Shown piece after piece: positions 34,724 through 44,293 of a stretch of 64,000 nt of DNA. This DNA comes from Candidatus Rhodobacter oscarellae (GTDB taxonomy: Bacteria; Pseudomonadota; Alphaproteobacteria; Rhodobacterales; Rhodobacteraceae). The position numbers and the translations under genes were made by a program. How positions within the stretch are numbered: the first letter of the stretch is position 1; each line of letters begins with the position of its first letter. Below the pieces are notes generated by a model, which did not search any database, was not told the origin of the DNA, and was given only the letters and a program-made list of their open reading frames with translations. The stretch covers positions 2,847,773 to 2,911,772 of the forward strand of contig NZ_LFTY01000002.1 of the NCBI RefSeq assembly GCF_001078595.1. The letters run 5' to 3'.

Positions 34724-35523
34724 TGTCTGTACTTGTCGTAATCCCCGCGCGCTACGCCTCCTCTCGCTACCTTGGCAAGCCGCTGGTGGAGCTGCGCGGG
34801 GCGACCGGCCAGGCCAAGAGCCTGATCCAGCGCACCTGGGAGGTCGCCCAGCAGGTCGCGGGCGCGGATCGCGTCGTGGTCGCCACCGATGACGACAGGA
34901 TCGCCTCTGCCTCGGAGGCGTTCGGCGCCGAGGTGGTCATGACCTCGTCAGAGGCGCGCAACGGCACCGAGCGCTGCGCCGAGGCGCTCGACGCGCTGGG
35001 CGGCGGCTATGACATCGTGGTCAACCTGCAGGGCGACGCGCCCCTGACCCCGCCCTGGTTCATCGAGGACCTTGTGGCGGGCCTGCAGAATGCGGCCACC
35101 GCAGAGGTCGCCACCCCGGTGCTGCGCTGCGACGGCGCGGCGCTGAACGGCTTCCTGGGGGACCGCCGCGCGGGGCGCGTGGGCGGCACCACGGCGGTGT
35201 TCGGGGCGGACAACCAGGCGCTCTACTTCTCCAAGGAGGTGATCCCCTACACCCCTGGCACCTACGCGGACGCGGATGAAACGCCGGTCTTCCACCACGT
35301 CGGCGTCTATGCCTACCGCCCGTCGGCGCTGGCCGCCTATCCGCGCTGGCCGGTCGGTCCGCTGGAGACGCTGGAAGGCCTGGAACAGCTTCGGTTTCTA
35401 GAGCAGGCCCGCCCGGTTCTTTGCGTCGAGGTCGAGGGCAAGGGGCGCGCCTTCTGGGAGCTTAACAACCCCGAGGACCTGCCCCGGATCGAGACTATTC
35501 TGGCGGAACTCGGCACGCCATGA
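34723..35523 (+). CDS. kdsB: 3-deoxy-manno-octulosonate cytidylyltransferase
   Basis: A 266-residue enzyme that activates Kdo as CMP-Kdo. Motifs: VVIPARYASSRYLGKPL at the start, DRVVVATDD, NLQGDAPLTP, VETEG-like VEVEGKGRAFW, and ELNNPEDL at the end. GTG start overlapping the cysQ stop. It is probably a locus-specific copy for capsule or exopolysaccharide, since a lipid A copy is expected elsewhere; that is inference. Confidence 0.9.
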   Translation: MSVLVVIPARYASSRYLGKPLVELRGATGQAKSLIQRTWEVAQQVAGADRVVVATDDDRIASASEAFGAEVVMTSSEARNGTERCAEALDALGGGYDIVVNLQGDAPLTPPWFIEDLVAGLQNAATAEVATPVLRCDGAALNGFLGDRRAGRVGGTTAVFGADNQALYFSKEVIPYTPGTYADADETPVFHHVGVYAYRPSALAAYPRWPVGPLETLEGLEQLRFLEQARPVLCVEVEGKGRAFWELNNPEDLPRIETILAELGTP

Positions 35524-36755
35524 CCGAAATCCCCATCAGCGTTGTCATCGTCAGCCGGGATCGCCCGGCGTCGCTGCAACGCTGCCTGGAGGGGATAGAG
35601 CAGCTCTTTTATGGCCAATTCGAGGTCGTCATCGTCGCGGACCGCGCCGGATGTGACGCCGTGCGCGACATGGGGCTGGGCGAGGCCGTAAGCCTGATCG
35701 AATTCAACGAGGCCAATATCTCTGCGGCGCGCAATCTTGGCATCGCGCAGGCCGCGGGAGAGGTCGTTGCCTTCATTGACGACGATTCGGTGCCCGAGCC
35801 GACTTGGCTCAACCACCTGTCTGCCCCATTCGCGAATCACGAGGTCGTGGCCGCTGGTGGTTACGTGCGCGGGCGCAACGGTATCTCGTTTCAGTCCCGC
35901 GCCAATTGGGTGGACACGACCGGCCGCGAAACGGCGATTGCGGCGGAGGGCGCCCATGTGGTGCTGACCGGAGCCCCGGGCAAGGCCGTGAAGACCGAGG
36001 GCACCAATTGCGCTTTCCGGCGCGGCGTCCTGGCGAAGATCGGCGGTTTTGACCCGAATTTTAGGTTCTTTCTGGACGAAACGGATGTGAATATGCGCCT
36101 GGCGAAGGACCACCACAAAACCGCGGTGGTGCCCCTTGCGCAGGTGCATCACGGCTTTCACGCGTCCCGGTATCGCGCCGCCGACCGCACGCCTAGAAGC
36201 CTGACCGAAATCGGCGCCAGCCAAGCCGTTTTTCTGCGCAAGCATGCTCTGCCTGACATGCGAGACGGCGCCATGGATGCTTTCCGGCAAGAGCAGCGCG
36301 CCCGGCTGGTCCGCAATATGGTCGCCGGGGCCTGCGAACCGCGGGACGTCTCGGGGTTGATGGCCGGGCTAGAGAGCGGCATCCAGGATGGGCTGGCGCG
36401 CAGTCTTGAGCCGCCCACCGCGATCCCCGAGCGAACACGCCCATTTAAGGTCTTTCAGAGCCGAGTTCCTTACGGAGACCCCTTGATCATGACCGGGCAC
36501 CGCTTAGCCGCAGGCCGTTTGCGGGCCGAGGCCCGCGCCGCCGCTGCCCAGGGACGGCGGGTCACGCTGTTTCTCTTCGGCTCCACGGCGCTTTATCACC
36601 GGGCGAGCTTTCAACACGGGTTTTGGGAGCAAATCGGCGGTTTGTTCGGCAAGTCGGACCGCAATGACAAGATTTTTAAGCCCTGGCGACGTAAGTCACG
36701 GGTCGCACGGGAAAAAAAGCTTCTTGCGGACATTCGCATCACATGTTCATCTTGA
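35520..36755 (+). CDS. Family 2 glycosyltransferase
   Basis: A 411-residue GT-A fold transferase. ISVVIVSRDRPASLQRCLEG opens the nucleotide-binding region and VVAFIDDDSVPEPTW gives the DDD metal-binding motif; the acceptor part has FFLDETDVNMRLAKD. The last 130 residues are unusual for the family and basic (RRKSRVAREKKLL). ATG overlaps the kdsB stop by 4 bases. It probably adds a sugar to the surface glycan of the locus; donor and acceptor unknown. Confidence 0.85.
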   Translation: MTEIPISVVIVSRDRPASLQRCLEGIEQLFYGQFEVVIVADRAGCDAVRDMGLGEAVSLIEFNEANISAARNLGIAQAAGEVVAFIDDDSVPEPTWLNHLSAPFANHEVVAAGGYVRGRNGISFQSRANWVDTTGRETAIAAEGAHVVLTGAPGKAVKTEGTNCAFRRGVLAKIGGFDPNFRFFLDETDVNMRLAKDHHKTAVVPLAQVHHGFHASRYRAADRTPRSLTEIGASQAVFLRKHALPDMRDGAMDAFRQEQRARLVRNMVAGACEPRDVSGLMAGLESGIQDGLARSLEPPTAIPERTRPFKVFQSRVPYGDPLIMTGHRLAAGRLRAEARAAAAQGRRVTLFLFGSTALYHRASFQHGFWEQIGGLFGKSDRNDKIFKPWRRKSRVAREKKLLADIRITCSS

Positions 36756-36875
36756 CGTCGAAGCGCGATAGGCACATTAGCGGATTAACATCAGAAAGCT
36801 GATGCAATTTGCCTATCGACTGTGGCAAAGTCGCGCTGTGGTGGTAAGTAAAGCAAAAATATGTAGGGTGTGAGC

Positions 36876-37772
36876 ATGGCACGTAAAGTTACAAAAGCCG
36901 TTTTTCCTGTTGCTGGTTTGGGGACCCGTTTTCTTCCCGCTACAAAGTCGATCCCGAAAGAAATCATGACCTTGGTGGACCGTCCGCTGATCCAGTATGC
37001 GATCGACGAGGCGCGGGCCGCGGGAATCAAAGAGTTCATCTTTGTGACCTCGCGCGGCAAGGGCGCGCTTGAGGACTACTTTGACACCGCCCCCGAGCTT
37101 GAGACCGCCCTGCGCAAGAAAGGCAAGGACACCCTTCTGGAGGAGCTGAAAAGCACCAACATGGACAGCGGCGCCATCGCCTATGTCCGCCAGAACAAGC
37201 CGCTGGGCCTGGGCCACGCCGTATGGTGCGCGCGCCGCCTGATCGCCCCGAACGAGCCCTTCGCCGTGATCCTGCCTGACGACGTCATCGCGGCAGAGAA
37301 GCCCTGCTTGCAGCAGATGGTCGAAGCCTATGAGGAAACCGGAGGCTGCATGGTCGCGTCGATGGAGGTCCCGCCAGAGCAGGCCTCGCTTTATGGCGTT
37401 CTCGACATCCGCGACGATATGGGCGCCATGGTCTCGGTCAACGGCATGGTGGAGAAACCCGCCGCCGGAACCGAGCCGTCGAACCTGGCGGTGATCGGCC
37501 GATACATCCTGACGCCCAAGGTCTTGCAGTCGCTCAACAAGCTCAAGAGCGGCTCTGGCGGAGAGATCCAGCTCACCGACGCCATTGCGCATGAGATCGA
37601 AGAAGAGCGTCCCGTCTATGGCTACCGCTTCCGTGGGCAGCGCTTTGACTGCGGCTCTAAAGCGGGCTTCTTGCAGGCCACGGTCGCCTTCGGCATGGCC
37701 CGCGAGGACTTGCAGGACGAATTCGGCGACTACCTTCGCTCGATGACGGCAACCCAGCTTGCCGCGCAATAG
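36876..37772 (+). CDS. galU: UTP-glucose-1-phosphate uridylyltransferase
   Basis: A 298-residue enzyme making UDP-glucose. N-terminal MARKVTKAVFPVAGLGTRFL with the nucleotide-binding LGTRFLPATKSIPKEI, then VILPDDVI, EKP (VEKPAAG), and YRFRGQRFDCGSKAGFLQAT. ATG 36876 chosen over GTG 36870. It supplies UDP-sugars with galE, 24 bases downstream. Confidence 0.95.
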   Translation: MARKVTKAVFPVAGLGTRFLPATKSIPKEIMTLVDRPLIQYAIDEARAAGIKEFIFVTSRGKGALEDYFDTAPELETALRKKGKDTLLEELKSTNMDSGAIAYVRQNKPLGLGHAVWCARRLIAPNEPFAVILPDDVIAAEKPCLQQMVEAYEETGGCMVASMEVPPEQASLYGVLDIRDDMGAMVSVNGMVEKPAAGTEPSNLAVIGRYILTPKVLQSLNKLKSGSGGEIQLTDAIAHEIEEERPVYGYRFRGQRFDCGSKAGFLQATVAFGMAREDLQDEFGDYLRSMTATQLAAQ

Positions 37773-37796
37773 CGCGCCGCATCTCAGGAGAGGGAT

Positions 37797-38780
37797 ATGC
37801 CGAACGTTCTGGTGACCGGCGGCGCCGGTTATATCGGGTCGCATGCCTGTAAGGTTCTGAAGGCAGCGGGCTACACGCCGGTCACGTTCGACAACCTCTC
37901 GACCGGGTGGTCAGACGCGGTGAAGTTCGGACCCTTCGCGCAGGGTGACTTGCTGAGCCGTGCCGATCTGGACCGCGCCTTCGCCGAGCACCAGCCCGCC
38001 GCCGTGATGCATTTCGCCGCCTTCAGCCAGGTCGGCGAGGCGATGCGCGACCCCGGCAAATACTGGCGCAACAACGTTTTGGGATCGCTGAACCTCATCG
38101 AGGCCGCGGTGGACCATGGCTGCCTGAACTTCGTGTTCTCCTCGACCTGCGCCACCTATGGCGAGCAGGACGGCGTGACCCTGGACGAAAGCTGCCCCCA
38201 GGCGCCGCTGAACGCCTATGGCGCCAGCAAGCGCGCCATCGAGGACATGCTGGTCGATTTCGAGGCGAGTTCGGGTCTGAAATCGGTGATCTTCCGCTAC
38301 TTCAACGTGGCGGGCGCGGACCCCGACAGCGAGGTCGGCGAATTCCACCAGCCCGAGACCCATCTGGTGCCGCTGATCCTGGACGCCATTGACGGCAAGC
38401 GCGACGGGCTGACCGTTTTCGGCGACGATTACGACACGCCGGACGGCACCTGCATCCGCGACTACGTGCATGTCATGGACCTGGTCGACGCCCATGTGCA
38501 GGGCCTGAAATGGCTGGAGGCCGACAAGGGCAGCCGCGTGTTCAACCTGGGTACCGGGCACGGGTTCTCGGTGCACGAGGTCATCGACCAAAGCCGCGTC
38601 GTCACCAACCGCGAGGTGCCGTTCCAGATCGGACCGCGCCGCGCCGGGGATTGCACCCGGCTGGTGTCGGGCTCGACCCGCGCCGCCGAGGAGCTGGGCT
38701 GGCAGCCCAAGCGCTCCACCATGGCGCAGATGGTCACCGACGCCTGGCGCTGGCATCAAAACGGGCATTACGAGAAATAG
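37797..38780 (+). CDS. galE: UDP-glucose 4-epimerase
   Basis: A 327-residue short-chain dehydrogenase-type epimerase interconverting UDP-glucose and UDP-galactose. GGAGYIGSH is the NAD-binding motif; YGASKRAIEDML gives the catalytic YxxxK; SSTCATYGE the catalytic Ser region. The C-terminus has RAGDCTRLVSGSTRAAEELGW. It forms an operon with galU. A perfect GC hairpin (38814-38834) follows. Confidence 0.95.
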   Translation: MPNVLVTGGAGYIGSHACKVLKAAGYTPVTFDNLSTGWSDAVKFGPFAQGDLLSRADLDRAFAEHQPAAVMHFAAFSQVGEAMRDPGKYWRNNVLGSLNLIEAAVDHGCLNFVFSSTCATYGEQDGVTLDESCPQAPLNAYGASKRAIEDMLVDFEASSGLKSVIFRYFNVAGADPDSEVGEFHQPETHLVPLILDAIDGKRDGLTVFGDDYDTPDGTCIRDYVHVMDLVDAHVQGLKWLEADKGSRVFNLGTGHGFSVHEVIDQSRVVTNREVPFQIGPRRAGDCTRLVSGSTRAAEELGWQPKRSTMAQMVTDAWRWHQNGHYEK

Positions 38781-38813
38781 TGCTGTTTTCGCCGCGCTTC
38801 GCGCGTCGACCCG

Positions 38814-38834
38814 CTGGGGGGCTTTGCCCCCCAG
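38814..38834. terminator. Hairpin CTGGGGGGC-TTT-GCCCCCCAG
   Basis: A perfect 9-base stem with 3-base loop after galE, followed by ACCCCCCACCGTATTTATGG. It looks like a common Rhodobacteraceae intergenic element and could act as terminator, but lacks a clear T-run. Confidence 0.6.
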
Positions 38835-38879
38835 ACCCCCCACCGTATTTATGGCCAAGAAGAAGGCAGAAGGTGTGGT

Positions 38880-40079
38880 GTGCCAAAACAAGCGCGGTGC
38901 CTTGACATAACCCGGCTGATCTCGCGCGTTGGGCGTGGGGTTCTGACCGGCGTGGACCGGGTGGAGCTGGCCTATCTGCGGTTCTTCGTGGCGCATGGCG
39001 CGCCGATCTTTGGGCTTGCTCGGACCTCTTTGGGATATGTTCTGCTGGACCGGGACGGGCTTGAGGCCGTGCTGCATCGGATCGAGGGGCGCGCGGCATG
39101 GGGCGCGGCGGATTGGCTGGGGCGACTGAGACGCCTGCCTGCCGCCAAGGCCCGGGCCGAGGCCGACCTAAGGCGGCTGGCCGCGGATCGATGCAGGCGC
39201 GCCCGCCTGGGTGACATGCTGGCGCGCGCCGTGCCGCCGGGCACCCGCTACCTCAATGTCGGGCATTCCAACCTGAGCGACAGGAGCCTTTCGGGCTGGA
39301 ACAGGGTCGAAAACGCCCAAGTAAGCGTGCTTGTGCATGACATGATCCCGCTGGATTTCCCCGAGTATCAGCGCGCGGGCACCGTCGCGCGTTTCGAGCA
39401 GAGGATGCGCGCCGTGGCCGCCCATGCCGACCGGGTGATCTGCATCTCTGCAGACACAGAGCGACGGGTGAGGCACTGGTTCGGGCAATGGGGCCGTGAG
39501 GTGCCCACCCATGTGGCCCATATCGGCGTCGAGATCCCCGAGCCGGGCGAGATGCCCGCCCTCGAGGGCCTGAACAGACCCTATTTCGTCACGATCGGCA
39601 CGATCGAGCCCCGCAAAAACCACGCGCTGCTGCTGGACATCTGGCAGGATCTCGGCGCGCAGGCGCCGGCGCTGGTTGTCGCGGGCCCGCGCGGCTGGGA
39701 GAACGCAGAGGTCTTTCGCCGCTTGGACGCCAACCCCGCCAACGTCATTGAGGCGAACGGTCTGGACGACGGGGCCCTGGCGGCGCTGATCCAAAACGCG
39801 GCGGGGCTGCTTTTTCCGACGCTTGCAGAGGGGTTCGGCCTGCCTCCGGCGGAGGCGCTTGGGCTGGGGACCCCGGTGATCTGTTCAGATTTGCCGGTCT
39901 TGCGTGAAATATTGGGGGATATGCCCATTTACGCAAATACCAACAACATGTATTTATGGAAACAATCCATCCTACAATTGCTGGGGCAGGATGACAGGGC
40001 AGACACATCTAAAAGGAGTAAGCCGCAGGCATTGCCGACATGGGACGCGCATTTCAACCGCGTCTTAAAGGTATCCTGA
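38880..40079 (+). CDS. Family 1/4 glycosyltransferase
   Basis: A 399-residue GT-B fold transferase. The C-terminal lobe has GTIEPRKNHALLLDIW and the nucleotide-sugar-binding run FPTLAEGFGLPPAEALGLGT, VICSDLPVLREILGD. Start GTG 38880 is given because the frame is short of alternatives. It probably contributes to the surface glycan. It does not overlap galE, so it begins a new unit. Confidence 0.85.
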   Translation: MPKQARCLDITRLISRVGRGVLTGVDRVELAYLRFFVAHGAPIFGLARTSLGYVLLDRDGLEAVLHRIEGRAAWGAADWLGRLRRLPAAKARAEADLRRLAADRCRRARLGDMLARAVPPGTRYLNVGHSNLSDRSLSGWNRVENAQVSVLVHDMIPLDFPEYQRAGTVARFEQRMRAVAAHADRVICISADTERRVRHWFGQWGREVPTHVAHIGVEIPEPGEMPALEGLNRPYFVTIGTIEPRKNHALLLDIWQDLGAQAPALVVAGPRGWENAEVFRRLDANPANVIEANGLDDGALAALIQNAAGLLFPTLAEGFGLPPAEALGLGTPVICSDLPVLREILGDMPIYANTNNMYLWKQSILQLLGQDDRADTSKRSKPQALPTWDAHFNRVLKVS

Positions 40080-40113
40080 TAACTGCGTTGGCTGACAACG
40101 GTTTGCGGCTCTA

Positions 40114-41134
40114 TTGGGGAAGAGTTTGGGCGCGATACGGTCATACAGGCTTAGGCTTCAGCGCAAGCGCTGGCGCATTCGCGCGTTTCGGAAGCGCCGG
40201 GAAATGGTTGCGGCAAGCGACCGGACGGGTCGCATTCGCCCTGACGACATCCTGGCCTTCGCCACGCTGCGGAACGAAAAGATCCGCCTGGAATACTACC
40301 TGCGCTACTACCGCCAGATGGGGGTTAACCATTTCCTGATCGTGGACAATGGTTCGGATGATGGCTCGCTGGAGTACCTGTCCGAGCAGGATGACGTCTC
40401 TGTCTGGACCACAGAGGCCAGCTATAAGCGGGCGCGGTTCGGTGTGGATTGGCTGAACTGGCTGCAATCGAAATACGGGCACGGGCATTGGAACCTGGTG
40501 GTCGATGTCGACGAGTTCCTGATCTACCCGTTCTGCGACACCCGCCCGCTGCGCGCGTTGACCGACTGGCTGGACGCGTCCTCGATCAAGTCCTTCAGCG
40601 CGATGCTTTTGGACATGTACCCCAAGGGGCCGATTGACGCCTTCCCCTACCGAGAGGGCCAGGACCCGTTCGAGATCGCCAACTGGTTCGACAGCGGCAA
40701 CTACGCGGTCACCAAGAACAAGAAGTTCGGCAACCTATGGATCCAGGGCGGGCCCCGGGCGCGGGTGTTCTTCCCCGACAACCCCGCGCGCGCCGGCGCT
40801 CAACAAGATCCCCTTGGTCAAATGGGACCGCTCTTACGCCTATGTCAGCTCGACCCATATGGTTCTGCCGCGCGGGCTGAACCAGGTCTATGACGAGTGG
40901 GGCGGCGAGAAAGCCTCGGGCTGCCTGCTGCACGCCAAGTTCCTGGACACGTTCGGCACCAAGGCCGCGGAAGAGCTTGAGCGCCGCCAGCACTACGCCG
41001 CCAGCCACGAATACCGGGCCTATAACCGGCGCCTGAAGGACAACCCCGATCTGTGGTGCAAATGGTCCGAGAAATACATCAACTGGCGCCAGCTTGAAAT
41101 CCTCGGGCTGATGTCCAAGGGGAACTGGGCGTGA
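40114..41134 (+). pseudogene. Family 2 glycosyltransferase gene with a frameshift
   Basis: The 5' part (TTG 40114 to TAA-type end at 40893) encodes a glycosyltransferase: DDILAFATLRNEKIRLEYYL, VNHFLIVDNGSDDGSLEYL, GHWNLVVDVDEFLIYP. Around 40783-40800, in a GCGCGCGC run, the coding signal moves to the next frame, which continues with PALNKIPLVKWDRSYAYVS, VLPRGLNQVYDEW, DLWCKWSEKYINWRQLEIL and ends at 41134. Together they form one protein. So this is either a recent inactivation or a sequencing error. The next gene overlaps its end, and that overlap argues it was recently functional. Confidence 0.78.
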
Positions 41135-42834
41135 GCGGCTTCGGCGTTGTGATGCTGGTGCATGACGCGCTGCACCGCGCCGCGCGGGTCGCCCGGCACT
41201 GGTCCAAGAACGGCTGCCCCGTGGTGATCCATGTCGACCGGCGGGTGCCCGGCAAGGCGCATAGCGACTTCGTCAAAAGCTTTCGCGATCTCGACAACAT
41301 CCGCTTTTGCAAGCGGCACCGCTGCGAATGGGGCACGTGGAGCCTTGTGGCCGCCTCGCAAAGCGCCTCGACCATGATGCTGGACGCGTTCCCAGACGTG
41401 CGGCACGTGTATCTCGCCTCGGGGTCCTGCCTACCGCTGCGCCCCGTCAGCGAGCTGCGCGACTATCTTGAAGACCGGCCGATGACGAATTTCATCGAGT
41501 CCGTGACGACTGAGGACGTGCCCTGGACGGTTGGCGGGCTCGATTCCGAGCGCTTTACCTTGCGCTTTCCGTTCTCATGGAAGCGGCAGCGCTATCTTTT
41601 CGATCGCTACGTGAGATTGCAGCGCGCCCTGCGCCTGAAACGCAGGGTCCCGGAGGGCCTGGTGCCGCATCTGGGCAGCCAGTGGTGGTGCCTGACGCGG
41701 CAGACCCTTTCCGCGATCCTGCACGACCCGGATCGGCGCGCCTATGACGCCTACTTTCGAAGGGTCTGGATCCCGGACGAGAGCTATTATCAGACCCTTG
41801 TTAGGCTGCATTCCAGCAATATCGAGAGCCGGTCGCTGACCCTGTCCAAGTTCGACTTCCAGGGCAAGCCGCACATCTTCTACGACGACCACCTGCAGCT
41901 CTTGCGGCGCTCGAACTGCTTTGTGGCGCGCAAGATCTGGCCCCACGCGAACCGCCTTTACGAGACCTTCCTGTCCGGTGACATCGACATCATGGGCACG
42001 GCAGAGCCCGAACCCGGCAAGATCGACCGGATCTTTGCCAAGGCGGTGGACCGGCGCACCCGGGGCCGCGCCGGGCTGTTCATGCAAAGCCGCTTCCCCA
42101 ACGAGGGCTGGGAGAACGGCAAGACCTGCGCGCCCTATTCTGTCTTCCAAGGCTTCAGCGACCTCTTTGAGGAGTTCGAAGACTGGCTGGGCCGGATGGT
42201 CGGCGCCCGCGTCCATGGCGAGCTGTTCGCCCCCGACCGCGTGGAATTCGCGGGGGAGCAGACGGCGTTCTCTGGCGCGCTGAGCAACAGCCCCCTCCTG
42301 CGGGATTACAACCCGCGCAGCTTCCTGACCAATCTGATCTGGAACACGCGCGGCGAGCACCAGTGCTTCCAGCTAAGCCCGCGCGACAACCAAAAGCTAA
42401 ACCGGTTCCTGTCGGCGGATTCCAACGCCCAGATCTCGGTGATCTCCGGCGCCTGGGCGGTTCCGCTGTTTCATTCCAGTCAAAACTTCACCGAGATCCG
42501 CAAAGAGGCGGCGCGCCTGCAAAAGATCGAGGCGCAGTTCCTGGACACGCTGCGCTCGCCGCATACCAAGGCGCGGGTGCGCATCTGGAGCATGGCGGAT
42601 TTCGTCGAGAGCCCCATGGAGCCCCTGCAGACCGTGATCGACGAGATCGGGCCGCGCTATTCGCGGCGCCTGACCGAGGCGCCCCGGCTGGTCGACCTGA
42701 ACGGCTTTGGGCAGTTCCTGCAGAACCTCAAGAACCAGGGCATGCACCCGCATCTCATGGGCGACTTCCCCAGCGGCGACGCCGTGCAGGACACCCCGCG
42801 CGACCGCCGAAAACCCTACCTTATCAAAAAGTAG
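41131..42834 (+). CDS. GT14-type (beta-1,6-N-acetylglucosaminyltransferase-like) enzyme with C-terminal DUF5928-like region
   Basis: A 567-residue protein. The N-terminal part resembles the core-2/I branching GT14 family (GVVMLVHDALHRAARV, PVVIHVDRRVPGK, CEWGTWSLVAASQSASTMML, VYLASGSCLPLRP, LGSQWWCLTR, WIPDESYYQTL). The remaining part (about residue 285 onward, RTRGRAGLFMQSRFPNEG) is unlike GT14 and is what I recall as the DUF5927/5928 extension. It likely adds a GlcNAc-type branch to the surface polymer; by family knowledge only. GTG overlaps the previous stop (GTGA). Confidence 0.82.
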   Translation: MSGFGVVMLVHDALHRAARVARHWSKNGCPVVIHVDRRVPGKAHSDFVKSFRDLDNIRFCKRHRCEWGTWSLVAASQSASTMMLDAFPDVRHVYLASGSCLPLRPVSELRDYLEDRPMTNFIESVTTEDVPWTVGGLDSERFTLRFPFSWKRQRYLFDRYVRLQRALRLKRRVPEGLVPHLGSQWWCLTRQTLSAILHDPDRRAYDAYFRRVWIPDESYYQTLVRLHSSNIESRSLTLSKFDFQGKPHIFYDDHLQLLRRSNCFVARKIWPHANRLYETFLSGDIDIMGTAEPEPGKIDRIFAKAVDRRTRGRAGLFMQSRFPNEGWENGKTCAPYSVFQGFSDLFEEFEDWLGRMVGARVHGELFAPDRVEFAGEQTAFSGALSNSPLLRDYNPRSFLTNLIWNTRGEHQCFQLSPRDNQKLNRFLSADSNAQISVISGAWAVPLFHSSQNFTEIRKEAARLQKIEAQFLDTLRSPHTKARVRIWSMADFVESPMEPLQTVIDEIGPRYSRRLTEAPRLVDLNGFGQFLQNLKNQGMHPHLMGDFPSGDAVQDTPRDRRKPYLIKK

Positions 42835-42840
42835 ACACGG

Positions 42841-44268
42841 ATGACCCGACCCTTCGATTATTTTGTGATCTATGCCGAGATGCGGACCGGGTCGAACTTT
42901 CTGGAAGAGAACGTCAACGAATACCCCGGCCTGCAATGCTATGGCGAGGCGTTTAACCCGGTCTTCATGGGCGGCGCCAACAAGACCGAGATGCTGGGCG
43001 TCACCCTGCAAGAGCGCGAGGCCGACCCCGAGCGCCTGCTGCAACGCATGCAGGCCGAGACCGAAGGGTTGCCCGGCTTTCGCTTCTTTCACGACCACGA
43101 CCCGCGCATCCTGGACAAGACCCTGGCCGACCCGCGCTGCGGCAAGATCATCCTGACCCGCAACCCCATCGACAGCTACGTCTCGCGCAAGATCGCCGCC
43201 GAGACCGGGCAGTGGCGGCTCAACGACATGAAGAACGCCAAATCCGCGCAGATCACCTTTGATCGCGCCGAGTTCGAGACGCATCTGGACAAGCTGCAGG
43301 GCTTTCAGCGCCGGCTGATGCAGGGGCTGCAGACCAGCGGGCAGGCCGCGTTCTACATCGGCTATGACGACATCCGCGACCTGGACGTGCTGGACGGGCT
43401 GGCCGCCTATCTGGGCGTCGACCACAAGAAAGAGCGCACCACGCAGCGCACCAAGGTGCAGAACCCCAGCGCGCTGGAGCACAAGGTCGCCAACTTTGAA
43501 GAGATGCGCGCCGAGATCGCCCAGATCGACCGCTTTGACCTCACCCGCACCCCGAATTTCGAGCCCCGGCGCGCCCCCGCGATCCCCAGCTATGTCGCCG
43601 CCGCCGAGGCGCCGCTGCTTTACCAGCCGATCAAGGCCGGGCCGACCGCCGCGATCGAAGCCTGGCTGACGCAGGTGGATGGCGTGACCGCGGACGCGCT
43701 GCGCCGCGGCTTCACGCAAAAGACACTACGGCAGTGGAAGCGCCAGCACCCCGGTCACCGCAGCTTTGCCGTGGTGCGCCACCCGGTGGTGCGCCTGCAC
43801 GCGGCATTCGTGGCGCATATCCTGGGCCACGGCGATGAGACCTTTGGCGAGATCCGCGAGAACCTGCGCAAGAATTACACGCTGCCGCTGCCCGAGGGCG
43901 CGCCGGGCGACGATTTCAGCGCCGACCAGCATCGCGCCGCCTTCCTGGCCTTCGCCACTTTCGTGAAGGGCAATCTGGGTGGGCAGACCGGCATCCGGGT
44001 GGACGCGGCCTGGGCCTCGCAGACCGAGGTGCTGGCGGGTTTCGCCCAATTCCAAGTGCCCGATATGGTGCTGCGCGAGCCGGATCTGAAGACGGGGCTA
44101 GCGCAGCTGGCCGCGCAGGCCGGTGTCGCGGCGCCAGACTTTGCCCCCGCGCCCGACAAAGGACCCGTGACGCTGGCCGATATCTATGACCGCGAGATCG
44201 AGGACGCCGTGCGCAGCGCCTATCAGAAAGACTATATGATGTTTGGTTTCAAGGCGCTGCGGCTTTGA
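42841..44268 (+). CDS. Tandem sulfotransferase-like protein
   Basis: A 475-residue protein with two sulfotransferase-like halves. The first has the 5'-PAPS-binding motif YAEMRTGSNFLEENV and RNPIDSYVSRK (3'-phosphate motif). The second (about 300-475) has FAVVRHPVVRLHAAFVAHIL and related blocks. It should transfer sulfate from PAPS to a glycan hydroxyl in the cytoplasm. It comes 6 bases after the GT14-type gene. CysQ at the other end of the locus removes the PAP by-product, so a sulfated glycan is implied. Confidence 0.82.
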   Translation: MTRPFDYFVIYAEMRTGSNFLEENVNEYPGLQCYGEAFNPVFMGGANKTEMLGVTLQEREADPERLLQRMQAETEGLPGFRFFHDHDPRILDKTLADPRCGKIILTRNPIDSYVSRKIAAETGQWRLNDMKNAKSAQITFDRAEFETHLDKLQGFQRRLMQGLQTSGQAAFYIGYDDIRDLDVLDGLAAYLGVDHKKERTTQRTKVQNPSALEHKVANFEEMRAEIAQIDRFDLTRTPNFEPRRAPAIPSYVAAAEAPLLYQPIKAGPTAAIEAWLTQVDGVTADALRRGFTQKTLRQWKRQHPGHRSFAVVRHPVVRLHAAFVAHILGHGDETFGEIRENLRKNYTLPLPEGAPGDDFSADQHRAAFLAFATFVKGNLGGQTGIRVDAAWASQTEVLAGFAQFQVPDMVLREPDLKTGLAQLAAQAGVAAPDFAPAPDKGPVTLADIYDREIEDAVRSAYQKDYMMFGFKALRL

Positions 44269-44293
44269 CATTGCCGCCGCGCCTCGGGGCGCG

